Positions 40,026-46,661 of a stretch of 47,142 nt of DNA are shown piece after piece. How positions within the stretch are numbered: the first letter of the stretch is position 1; each line of letters begins with the position of its first letter. The notes below the pieces were generated by a model, which searched no databases, had not been told where the DNA came from, and saw only the letters and a list, made by a program, of their open reading frames with translations. This DNA comes from a virus: IMG/VR virus record IMGVR_UViG_3300005733_000001, positions 1 to 47,142 of that record; one strand, given 5' to 3'. Position numbers and translations under genes: made by a program.

Positions 40026-41021
40026 TTAGTAACCGTTTGAGATGCAGTGTCCATTCTTGAAGTCATACTCTTTCAGATCTTCAAGGCTCCAGTCTTTGAA
40101 CTCTTCAAGTGCAGATCTAAGCTCTTCGATCAGTGTCCCTTTTCTTCCAAGGGCTGTTGAGTTTGCTGCTCCCTTAGCTTCTTGAATTGGGGCCCACTTG
40201 TTAAGCTTATCTCTTTCATGCTTTGCCCATTGGATGAAAGAAGATCTGTCCTCAAGCCACATCAACACAAGAGTCTGCTTGGTGATGTTAGGACAAAACT
40301 TACACATTGAAGGCCCACAAGCTCCCCATGGAGTTGATTCCATGAACTCAATGCAGTCCATGCGGCTCATTCCAAGATCTGTGATCAATGGGAAAGTCTT
40401 ATCAATTGCAGACCACCAAGACTCTTTGCCTGTTGTCTCTGCTTTCTTCATTCTGTTTTCTTCTCCAACTGCAAAGCCAATCATCATCTCAATTTTTGTT
40501 GTGGACTCAGCAAAGGCCACGATGTTTTTCTTTCCATGAGACTTTTCTTCCTCTCCCATAAGCTCGGCACAGAAAGCATTTAAGAATCTGTAGATAGGCT
40601 TGATCTTAAGATTGTCAGTGCATGACTTGTTAGATCTCATGGCCAGGCTGTGAGTGTTTGAGTATCTGATTGCAAGAGCTGCCCAAGCATCAGAGTGAAA
40701 GCCATAAGTAAGATGATCAGTTGATCTCCCTGCTTCTCTGTGGATCTCTCCAACAAGAGGATGAGCAAGATGAATGAACTTGATCCCATAAGCAGCACAA
40801 AGATCTTTGACCTTCCAAGCATGAGCATAGACATCATCTCTCTCATTCCCAGTGTCAGCAAAGATCATCATGAAAGATCTTCCATCAAGCTTCTTAAGAG
40901 CAAAGTCTTTGTCTGTTAAGAATTTATAGAAGATAGCTGTTGAGTCTTGGCCCATCCCAACAGACTCAATGCAGAGTCCATTTTTAAGAGCGTTTTCTTT
41001 TTTCCATATTAAGTGATTCAT
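40026..41021 (-). CDS. PP-loop ATP pyrophosphatase / PAPS-reductase-like protein 1
   Basis: Adenine nucleotide alpha-hydrolase-type protein of 331 residues. The P-loop SVGMGQDST lies at about residues 20-28 and a MIFADTGNERDDVYAHAWKV block matches this superfamily. A cysteine cluster CGPSMCKFCP (CX4CX2C) sits near residue 235 and could hold an Fe-S centre. Such proteins activate a substrate by adenylation for sulfur or amide chemistry. Here the substrate is unknown. It has its own promoter cassette (41022-41147) and the shared leader. Compare the second PP-loop protein at 42782. Confidence 0.75.
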   Translation of the reverse strand: MNHLIWKKENALKNGLCIESVGMGQDSTAIFYKFLTDKDFALKKLDGRSFMMIFADTGNERDDVYAHAWKVKDLCAAYGIKFIHLAHPLVGEIHREAGRSTDHLTYGFHSDAWAALAIRYSNTHSLAMRSNKSCTDNLKIKPIYRFLNAFCAELMGEEEKSHGKKNIVAFAESTTKIEMMIGFAVGEENRMKKAETTGKESWWSAIDKTFPLITDLGMSRMDCIEFMESTPWGACGPSMCKFCPNITKQTLVLMWLEDRSSFIQWAKHERDKLNKWAPIQEAKGAANSTALGRKGTLIEELRSALEEFKDWSLEDLKEYDFKNGHCISNGY

Positions 41022-41147
41022 GATTGCCTCCAAAGCGTTTCAATAACCTTATCTTATTCCAACTCAGATCCAGTCCAAAAAGCAATGACTTAGGGGCTCA
41101 AAATAGATCCCCCAAAGCCTTTTTCTGCCCACAGAATGTGGCAATTT
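41022..41147 (-). promoter_or_regulatory. promoter-leader cassette D (before PP-loop gene 1)
   Basis: Read on the minus strand: a short TGCC...GGCA stem-loop, CCCCAAAGC-complement block (GCTTTGGGG), TAAGTCATTG, TTGGAC (41078-41073), 16-base spacer with TCTGAGTTGG, TAAGAT (41056-41051), AAGG, then GCTTTGGAGGCA and ATG. Same order and spacing as cassettes A-C. Confidence 0.7.
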
Positions 41148-41150
41148 AAG

Positions 41151-41441
41151 TCATTTCAACTGCTTACCAACATCAATCCATCCCTCTGAATAGGTCACTC
41201 TTAAGATCCTCCAATTGATCCTATAAGTGGATGACTTGGCCTTGGATGCAGATCTCAATGCTCTCCTTGCAGACTTCTCATCATGGTAGACTGTTGCTTC
41301 ATTGATCCAACTGCAAGGCTGAATCTTTCTGTTTTCTCTGTGTGAAAGAAAGCGATCCCAACTTTCAGCATGAGGACTCTTGATGTCATACATGACATAG
41401 AATCTGACATACTTTTCAAGAGTGCCATCATCATTCATCAT
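41151..41441 (-). CDS. hypothetical protein (96 aa)
   Basis: Begins at 41441 or 41438 (tandem ATGs) overlapping the previous stop, behind GGGAGGGG. The product has KYVRFYVMYDIKSPHAESWD and SWINEATVYHDEKSARRALR, basic and helical-beta mixed. A nucleic-acid-associated role is plausible but not shown. Confidence 0.6.
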   Translation of the reverse strand: MMNDDGTLEKYVRFYVMYDIKSPHAESWDRFLSHRENRKIQPCSWINEATVYHDEKSARRALRSASKAKSSTYRINWRILRVTYSEGWIDVGKQLK

Positions 41442-41632
41442 CCCCTCCCTTCTCTTTCTTCTGTGATCTTTCTCCATGCAGAGTGAAGCATCTTCATCTG
41501 AAGATCTCTTTGATCTGACTCTCCATGTTCACATTTTTGATCATTGTAATAGTTGTTTAAATCTTCACAAGCAAAGTGAAGCTCTTCCAATTCTTTGTCT
41601 GTGAGATAGAGAGATCTTTTTTTCTTTTTCAT
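41438..41632 (-). CDS. hypothetical protein (64 aa)
   Basis: Small acidic-helical protein (YLTDKELEELHFACEDLNNY) with a basic start. The ATG at 41632 follows the variant leader CACTTGGAGGCAGTG. Unknown function. Confidence 0.6.
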   Translation of the reverse strand: MKKKKRSLYLTDKELEELHFACEDLNNYYNDQKCEHGESDQRDLQMKMLHSAWRKITEEREGRG

Positions 41633-41654
41633 CACTGCCTCCAAGTGAAAAGAA

Positions 41655-41673
41655 GAAGGGGCCAGGCCCCTTC
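41655..41673 (-). terminator. terminator after zinc-ribbon gene
   Basis: Seven-base stem GAAGGGG / CCCCTTC with loop CCAGG (plus-strand reading), followed on the minus strand by TTCTTTTC. It separates the zinc-ribbon gene from the next. Confidence 0.65.
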
Positions 41674-41677
41674 ATGA

Positions 41678-41911
41678 TTAGACTATGACTGTAAGATCCT
41701 TTGAGTAGATGTGCTCGAAGCCTTTGAGTAGATGAGAAGTTGCTTTCACTTCTCCCTCACAAGCAAGGCATCTTCTGTCTTTGATTGTGATCCCAGATTG
41801 CTTCTTGAAGTGAGAGACAAGCTTGCACTTCTCACACTTGGCCTTCACTTCCCATCTTTCTTTTGTTTGTTTTTCTTTTGCATAAGTGTAGATAAATTTT
41901 GATTCTGTCAT
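41678..41911 (-). CDS. small zinc-ribbon protein (77 aa)
   Basis: Start at 41911 fixed by the shared leader GCTTTGGAGGCAAC; the longer open frame upstream is excluded. Two CxxC pairs, CEKC and CLAC, about 18 residues apart form a probable zinc ribbon in a basic protein (FKKQSGITIKDRRCLACEGE). Likely a nucleic-acid or protein-binding early regulator; inferred only. Confidence 0.65.
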   Translation of the reverse strand: MTESKFIYTYAKEKQTKERWEVKAKCEKCKLVSHFKKQSGITIKDRRCLACEGEVKATSHLLKGFEHIYSKDLTVIV

Positions 41912-41982
41912 GTTGCCTCCAAAGCTTATTGAGTCTTGATCATGCCTGATCTTGATTGGGGCTTCCATGCCCCTTGTAAGAA

Positions 41983-42291
41983 TTACACTGTTAAGCAAAG
42001 ACAATTGAAGAAGTGATTGGCATCATCCCAATCAGACACATTCAAGATCACTGCATCACTATTCTCACCAAAGATCAGGACATCAATCACTTCAGATCCA
42101 TCTGTGAGCTTCTTGATCAAAAGTGCATGGCCATGATCATGAGTGTTTTGGATCTTATAACCTTCAAAGCCATCATCGAGATCATCAAAGTCTTGATCAC
42201 ATAGAACAGTAGTCCCAGAGATTCTGTTGACTTCTTTTTTGATCTTCTCAACTAATTCTGCAAACTTTTCTTTTTTCTGTGTTGCTGCCAT
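41983..42291 (-). CDS. acidic hypothetical protein (102 aa)
   Basis: The ATG at 42291 follows GCTTTGGAGGCAAAA. N-terminal helix (KFAELVEKIKKEVNRISG) and an acidic body with GFEGYKIQNTHDHGHALLIK and DAVILNVSDWDDANHFFNCL. The alternation of strands and Asp/Gly turns suggests a small alpha/beta fold. Not recognised. Confidence 0.6.
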   Translation of the reverse strand: MAATQKKEKFAELVEKIKKEVNRISGTTVLCDQDFDDLDDGFEGYKIQNTHDHGHALLIKKLTDGSEVIDVLIFGENSDAVILNVSDWDDANHFFNCLCLTV

Positions 42292-42355
42292 TTTTGCCTC
42301 CAAAGCGTTTTTCTTATTGGGCCAGGCTGATGCACTGGCCTTAATATTTTTTTTC

Positions 42356-42631
42356 TTATGATCTTGATGTGAAGTTGATCACAGTTGGCTCTCTCTCTTT
42401 TGTGATCTCTGGGAATTGCTCACAAATAAGATCCACTTGCTCATCATTGATGAAGTAGCTGTCAACTCTCCAGAAATTTCCAAAAGCATCTTCTTGATCT
42501 TTCTTAACAAGAGTTGCAAGTCCTGCTGCAAGAAGCTTTTTTCCGATTCTTACAGTTGTTCTTCTGTATTCTGCTTTAATTGTTACTGTGAATCTTAGTG
42601 CTTCAATCTGTCTTTCAGTAAGTGTGATCAT
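42356..42631 (-). CDS. hypothetical protein (91 aa), possible winged helix
   Basis: The sequence ITLTERQIEALRFTVTIKAE then TTVRIGKKLLAAGLATLVKK looks like the helix-turn-wing of a small DNA-binding protein. The remainder is WRVDSYFINDEQVDLICEQF. It is preceded by promoter cassette C and the shared leader. A regulatory role is plausible; the fold is only suggested. Confidence 0.6.
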   Translation of the reverse strand: MITLTERQIEALRFTVTIKAEYRRTTVRIGKKLLAAGLATLVKKDQEDAFGNFWRVDSYFINDEQVDLICEQFPEITKEREPTVINFTSRS

Positions 42632-42763
42632 GTTGCCTCCAAAGCAGTTATTGTTTTCTATGTCCTAATATTAAGCCCAATCAGATCAGATCAAAAATTC
42701 AATCACTTAGGCTCTCCAAAACTGCTCCCCAAAGCTAAAAAGTGCCTCCCAATTGAGGCACTT
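42632..42763 (-). promoter_or_regulatory. promoter-leader cassette C with terminator
   Basis: Minus-strand order: stem-loop AAGTGCCTC / GAGGCACTT (42740-42763) followed by U4 terminates the PP-loop 2 gene, then GCTTTGGGG (42735-42727), CCTAAGTGATTG, TTTGAT (42695-42690), 16-base spacer, TAATAT (42673-42668), then GCTTTGGAGGCA and ATG 42631. Confidence 0.75.
42740..42763 (-). terminator. terminator after PP-loop gene 2
   Basis: Perfect nine-base stem AAGTGCCTC / GAGGCACTT with a six-base loop, followed on the minus strand by TTTTAGC. It ends the upstream gene just before cassette C. Confidence 0.8.
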
Positions 42764-42781
42764 GCTTTTGATTTTAGTGAC

Positions 42782-43627
42782 TTAGACTGCCATGCTCCAC
42801 TGCTCTTCTGAGAGATCCACTCCCTGCTCTTCAAGGATGTCAGCAATTGAGATCCTCTGCTCTGGCTTCGTCTTAGTGGCCTTCTTATACTTGAAGCTTG
42901 TTGAGATCTTGGCTTCAGCTTCCATGTAGGCCTTAACAATCTCAGGGGCTCTCTCAGCAGCAATTGCAATCTCTTTGTTGCTTGAGAAGATGCAGATGGC
43001 ACATGAGGCTCTTGAGACTCCCCAAGAGTAACAAGGATGCACAGGGGCTCCACTCTTCTCAATTGCTTCCCACACTTCAGTCTCAAGTACTTTCAAGATC
43101 GGGCTCCACTTAACAACAGTTCTTGATCCATCCTTTCTTGTGTTCTTAGGATCAGGCCTCCATGATTCAAGATTGGCTCTTTTGATTGACTCTTCAGCTC
43201 TCTCTCCAATCATGACAAGGACATTCCCCTTGAGGCTTCTTGCAAACTTATCAATTGGCCCAGTCTTAAGAATTGAAGTACACCAGCGATTGGCCATATC
43301 TGGCACCATGTACTCCTTTTTCTCTCCAGTCTTTCTGTCGATTCTCTCTGATGTTAACTGATCAAGGAATCCTTTCTCTTTTCCATTCTTATCAACTGCG
43401 ATCACAAAGATTGGCTCAACATTGAAGAAAGCACATTGAGCTTTCACAACTTCTTTAGTCTCTTTCCAATCAATATCAATCACTGCATGGACATAGTGAA
43501 AAGTAGTGTTGGGAAGTTCTTTCTTAAGTCTCTCAGCTTGGATCATGAGAAGAGTTGAGTCCTTCCCTCCTGAGATTGATACGATGATGTGGTCTGCTTG
43601 TGTGTAATTGTTGAATGATGTTTTCAT
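42782..43627 (-). CDS. PAPS-reductase-like PP-loop protein 2
   Basis: Clear phosphoadenylyl-sulfate reductase/DndC-type domain: SGGKDST at residues 19-25, WCTSILKTGPIDKFARSL, GERAEESIKRANLESWRP, and the end CYSWGVSRASCAICIFSS with C...CxxC. The latter cluster resembles Fe-S ligands of DndC-like enzymes, but no full dnd or ssp set is present. It is distinct from PP-loop protein 1. ATG 43627 follows the shared leader, excluding the longer frame. Roles in DNA or RNA modification, or in sulfur supply, are possible. Phage homologues are of uncertain function. Confidence 0.82.
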   Translation of the reverse strand: MKTSFNNYTQADHIIVSISGGKDSTLLMIQAERLKKELPNTTFHYVHAVIDIDWKETKEVVKAQCAFFNVEPIFVIAVDKNGKEKGFLDQLTSERIDRKTGEKKEYMVPDMANRWCTSILKTGPIDKFARSLKGNVLVMIGERAEESIKRANLESWRPDPKNTRKDGSRTVVKWSPILKVLETEVWEAIEKSGAPVHPCYSWGVSRASCAICIFSSNKEIAIAAERAPEIVKAYMEAEAKISTSFKYKKATKTKPEQRISIADILEEQGVDLSEEQWSMAV

Positions 43628-43656
43628 AAGTGCCTCCAAAGCGCTTGTTGTTAAAA

Positions 43657-43848
43657 TTAAACCCAAGTATTGTTTTCAGATCTGTAAAAAGATCTAGTTT
43701 TCCCATCTTGATCTCTTATGATCACAATATTGTTGAAGCCTTTCCCTGCAGCACTTGCAAGCCATTCGTTAAGCTCATCAATGTTGTTGAGGTGTTCTTT
43801 GTGAGAAAGTGTGTTGTTGAGATTTTTTTTGAAAACTGTGTAAGTCAT
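43657..43848 (-). CDS. hypothetical protein (63 aa)
   Basis: Small protein (TVFKKNLNNTLSHKEHLNNI; FNNIVIIRDQDGKTRSFYRS) of mixed alpha/beta type, unrecognised. The ATG at 43848 follows promoter cassette B and the shared leader GCTTTGGAGGCACTT. Its end is within 30 bases of the next gene's start. Confidence 0.6.
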   Translation of the reverse strand: MTYTVFKKNLNNTLSHKEHLNNIDELNEWLASAAGKGFNNIVIIRDQDGKTRSFYRSENNTWV

Positions 43849-43970
43849 AAGTGCCTCCAAAGCAAGTTATGCCCTTATATTAGACCCAATCTGACACAGT
43901 CCAAAAAACAGGCATTTAGCCTGGTCAAAATACTTCCCCAAAGCAAAAAGATGCCCACACTTATTGGCAC
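43849..43970 (-). promoter_or_regulatory. promoter-leader cassette B
   Basis: Minus-strand order: TGCC...GGCA stem-loop followed by TCTTTTTG, GCTTTGGGG (43944-43936), GGCTAAATGCC, TTGGAC (43904-43899), 16-base spacer with TCAGATTGGG, TAATAT (43882-43877), AAGGGC, then GCTTTGGAGGCACTT and ATG. Confidence 0.75.
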
Positions 43971-44067
43971 ACATCAGGAGAAGCTCTCAGAGCCCCTCTG
44001 TGGACTGGCCTGATGAATGTGATGTCTGAGATGGGGAGAGTGACTGGGAAGGGAGAAGGCCAAAAAA

Positions 44068-44086
44068 AAGGGGCTCAAGGCCCCTT
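44068..44086 (-). terminator. terminator after 71-residue gene
   Basis: Seven-base stem AAGGGGC / GCCCCTT with loop TCAAG, followed on the minus strand by U8 (A tract 44062-44069). It ends the gene starting at 44308. Confidence 0.85.
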
Positions 44087-44092
44087 CTGTTA

Positions 44093-44308
44093 TTACTTCC
44101 AATTGGAGAAGTAGTCTCTTCTCTCTGCTCCTCTGAGCCCCTTCACATCAGCATTGTGATTGAGCATGATCTTTCTCTCTTCCCAAGAGCAACAAGTCAG
44201 TTCTTCTCTGTTGTAGATCTTTTCTTTTTTCTCTCTCTTAACAGGAGCGATCTCTTTTTTCTTTTCTGGACTGTTTAGGAATTTGTCTAAGTAGCTTTCT
44301 GTTGTCAT
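44093..44308 (-). CDS. basic hypothetical protein (71 aa)
   Basis: Lys/Glu-rich protein with two adjacent cysteines (EELTCCSWEERKIMLNHNAD) and a C-terminal LRGAERRDYFSNWK. The ATG at 44308 follows the shared leader GCTTTGGAGGCAAAC and cassette A. First gene of the leftward early-type cluster. Function unknown. Confidence 0.6.
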   Translation of the reverse strand: MTTESYLDKFLNSPEKKKEIAPVKREKKEKIYNREELTCCSWEERKIMLNHNADVKGLRGAERRDYFSNWK

Positions 44309-44426
44309 GTTTGCCTCCAAAGCAGTTATCATTAATAAGATATTAGGCCCTTTCTGTTTATTTCAAAAATTCAATCACTTATGGCCTGGCATAGGTCTAA
44401 AAACTGCCCACAATCTGTGTCTGTGG
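44309..44426 (-). promoter_or_regulatory. promoter-leader cassette A
   Basis: Minus-strand order: CCACA/TGTGG stem-loop (44408-44426), ATAAGTGATTG, TTTGAA (44367-44362), 16-base spacer, TAATAT (44345-44340), then AACTGCTTTGGAGGCA and ATG 44308. The GCTTTGGGG block is degenerate here. Confidence 0.7.
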
Positions 44427-44438
44427 TATTCTGGATCT

Positions 44439-44678
44439 ATGAGAAGGCTTCTCCCTGCATTCCTTTGCTTCCTGCTTGTGATCTATCATCCCAATCAAAA
44501 GACATCTGAGATCAAGATCTATGAGCTTACAGTGAAAGAAGATCTGATTGAGATTGTCTGTGCTGAAGGAGTCAGTGAAGCAGAGTGTCTTGGAGGGGAG
44601 AAAGAAAAAAGAGAGATCACTTCAGTCTCTTGGGAAGAGATTGAAAACTTTGTCATCAAAGGGCCTTACTCTTTTTAG
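44439..44678 (+). CDS. small exported/membrane protein (79 aa)
   Basis: A plus-strand gene among leftward genes. The N-terminus is RRLLPAFLCFLLVIYHPNQ, a short hydrophobic segment fitting a signal or anchor, followed by a soluble part (YELTVKEDLIEIVCAEGVSE). The ribosome site before ATG 44439 is poor (CTGGATCT). It converges with the 47-residue gene, overlapping four bases at their stops. The codons follow the genome's GATC-rich pattern. Function unknown. Confidence 0.5.
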   Translation: MRRLLPAFLCFLLVIYHPNQKTSEIKIYELTVKEDLIEIVCAEGVSEAECLGGEKEKREITSVSWEEIENFVIKGPYSF

Positions 44679-44818
44679 TCAGGCTCACCACAGGGCTCAT
44701 AGTCAAACTCTTCAGAGTCATCATCATAGTCACCTTCTTGGAATGGCCCATCAGCTTCAGACTTTTCTCTTAGTTTTCTTTTGAGCTTCTTCCAAGAGGG
44801 AGGGGGACTCTCACTCAT
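44675..44818 (-). CDS. acidic small protein (47 aa)
   Basis: Begins at 44818 inside the last codons of the phosphoesterase gene. SPPPSWKKLKRKLREKSEAD then a strongly acidic tail (EGDYDDDSEEFDYEP). An SSB-like or inhibitor-like acidic tail is visible but no family is assigned. Confidence 0.5.
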   Translation of the reverse strand: MSESPPPSWKKLKRKLREKSEADGPFQEGDYDDDSEEFDYEPCGEPD

Positions 44819-46151
44819 GATCATCTTCTCTTTCTCTTTGATAGTAATTCCCATCAATGACAGTCCATCCATTTTGAATTGAATGAATCTTTTGAAAGAC
44901 TTCATGAGTCTTGGCATTGATGATCACTTCAAGAAAGCCAGTGCTCCATCCACAAAGATTGTCCAAGTAAGAAGCATCCTTTGAATGCATAGCAGGAGTC
45001 TGACTCCATGAATGAACTTTCCCCATGTGTGTCACTGGATCAAGATAGACGAATTCTTTCAACTCTCCCAAGTGGTGATGTCCATGGGATCCTGACATGA
45101 CTTTGAGCCTTTTGTCAGGCAAGTGAGTAAAAACAAAACAATCAAAATATATTTGATAATTTTTCTTAGCTTCATTGTTGAGATCCTTTTTTGAAAAGGC
45201 TCCAAGATCAAACTTTGATGCCCAATTGATCTCATACTTATCAAGGCCAAAGATGTCTTTGAATGAGAGTCCCATGACATCAGACAAGAGGATCTTAACA
45301 TTGGGAGTTGCATCTGCAAGAAGCTTGAGAAGTCTGATCTCATGATTGCCACAGATAAGATCTATCTGGGCATCAGGACAAGCAGCTCTCAAGGGAGCAA
45401 AGACTCTCTCTCTGACAAAATCGAACCTTCCTACGATGTCATAGGATCTTGGATCAACTGTGTATCTTCCAAACTCCAAGAGATCAAAGATGTCTCCATT
45501 GAGGACAATGACATCAGGCTGCTTCCTTGCACACTCTGCAATAAAAACAGAGAGGCTGAATTCACAGCACTCTCTGTCATGCAAGTCTGACATTGCCAGA
45601 ATTGTTTTGATGTGAAAGGGGGATGGGGCTTTTGTGTGTTTGTTGTAATAAGGCAGGACTTCTCTTTTGAAAAATTCCCTGTAATGATCAAGGCTCACTG
45701 CCTTTGCTTGCTGGACTTCTATCTTGTGCTGAGATCTAAGAAGCTCAAGTCCGGCCTGGCGTTTGAATTCTTGGAAAGAGCCAAAGTGAAGGCTCCATGT
45801 TGAGTCAGAGAATGATCCATGCTCTCTGTAAAACATTCGAGTGATTGTCTTTCCCCAATTGTCCTGTTGGACTCTTCGAAGATCTTCAATCATCTCATCT
45901 GGAGTTGCATTGGGATCAAACTTCTTAAGGTTTTCAGAAAGAAGAGATCTCTGTGATGGGGAGAGTGATTTTTTGAATTCAATCTCTGCTGCCTCTTGGA
46001 AGGCAGTCCATGTCTTAAAATGTTTTAGGATCTGTCTATGTGGAGCAAAGCCCAAGATCTGTGAGAAGGACTCTCTTGAGATCTTCTTCTCAGGATCTTC
46101 GAGATTCCTTTTGATGTCCACATAGTGTGTGAGCAATTCCTTTGCTGTCAT
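44811..46151 (-). CDS. metallophosphoesterase with N-terminal HNH-associated-type repeats
   Basis: Calcineurin-like phosphoesterase domain from about residue 185: ILAMSDLHDRE (D-x-H), VIVLNGDIFDLLEFG (GDxxD), LICGNHEIRL (GNHE) and VMSGSHGHHHLGEL (GHxH) give the full metal-ligand set. The N-terminal ~150 residues contain repeated short helical units (HFKTWTAFQEAAEIE; HFGSFQEFKRQAGL) like those seen beside homing endonucleases, probably for DNA binding. At 446 residues the fusion is longer than usual phage phosphoesterases. Substrate unknown; a nuclease or DNA-end enzyme is plausible. Confidence 0.8.
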   Translation of the reverse strand: MTAKELLTHYVDIKRNLEDPEKKISRESFSQILGFAPHRQILKHFKTWTAFQEAAEIEFKKSLSPSQRSLLSENLKKFDPNATPDEMIEDLRRVQQDNWGKTITRMFYREHGSFSDSTWSLHFGSFQEFKRQAGLELLRSQHKIEVQQAKAVSLDHYREFFKREVLPYYNKHTKAPSPFHIKTILAMSDLHDRECCEFSLSVFIAECARKQPDVIVLNGDIFDLLEFGRYTVDPRSYDIVGRFDFVRERVFAPLRAACPDAQIDLICGNHEIRLLKLLADATPNVKILLSDVMGLSFKDIFGLDKYEINWASKFDLGAFSKKDLNNEAKKNYQIYFDCFVFTHLPDKRLKVMSGSHGHHHLGELKEFVYLDPVTHMGKVHSWSQTPAMHSKDASYLDNLCGWSTGFLEVIINAKTHEVFQKIHSIQNGWTVIDGNYYQREREDDHE

Positions 46152-46218
46152 ATAAATATTGTAGCATAGGAATCAGGAAGATATTGCCTGTTGAGTCATG
46201 AATGTCAAAGCTCTGACA

Positions 46219-46473
46219 TCATCCTGAGACTTTGACTGTTGATCCATCTCTGAAGTCTGTGATCTCAATATCTGCTTCAGTTTCAATCCAGACTCTTGCT
46301 CCACATGAAAGAGGATCTTTGGGATTGATCACTCTGGACTCTCCAAGGATCTTGACCTCATGGCCATAGTAATTCCCATCTTTTGTTTTCACTGTGACAC
46401 AGGGAAGCTTGGCTCCCTTGATGTTCTTTTTGATGTTGATCTGATTCACATGAATCTTCTTCAATGAGCCCAT
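46219..46473 (-). CDS. hypothetical protein (84 aa)
   Basis: Beta-rich small protein (LPCVTVKTKDGNYYGHEVKI; RVWIETEADIEITDFRDGST), behind CAGGGAGGCTCTTGG. It overlaps the 66-residue membrane-protein gene by 13 bases. Not recognised. Confidence 0.65.
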   Translation of the reverse strand: MGSLKKIHVNQINIKKNIKGAKLPCVTVKTKDGNYYGHEVKILGESRVINPKDPLSCGARVWIETEADIEITDFRDGSTVKVSG

Positions 46474-46661
46474 CCAAGAGCCTCCCTGATCTTAGGATCA
46501 CTAAAAACAATCAAGAAAGAATTCATGGAAGCGAGCGCATAAGCCGTTGCGAGTAAGGCCCAGACTGGATTCTTTTTCTCAATTGAGAGGTTGATAAAAT
46601 AGTGCAAGAAGTAAGCAACAACAGGAAGGAGAAAAAGATGCAGCATTGTTTCATCACTCAC
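46461..46661 (-). CDS. small membrane protein (66 aa)
   Basis: Starts with GTG 46661 (GTGA overlap with the previous gene's stop) behind GGAGGCAGGGGA. Two hydrophobic segments: MLHLFLLPVVAYFLHYFINL and WALLATAYALASMNSFLIVF, with a basic spacer. Holin-like or membrane regulator by topology, but the position says little. Unknown. Confidence 0.6.
   Translation of the reverse strand: MSDETMLHLFLLPVVAYFLHYFINLSIEKKNPVWALLATAYALASMNSFLIVFSDPKIREALGWAH

Noticed and set aside
44307-44438. Longer N-terminus for the plus-strand gene at 44439
   Set aside because: The extension runs through promoter cassette A of the opposite strand and has no ribosome site.
46158-46166. Extended -10 (TGCTACAAT, minus strand) before the phosphoesterase gene
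   Set aside because: It would leave almost no leader before the ATG and lacks a -35; kept only as a weak possibility.
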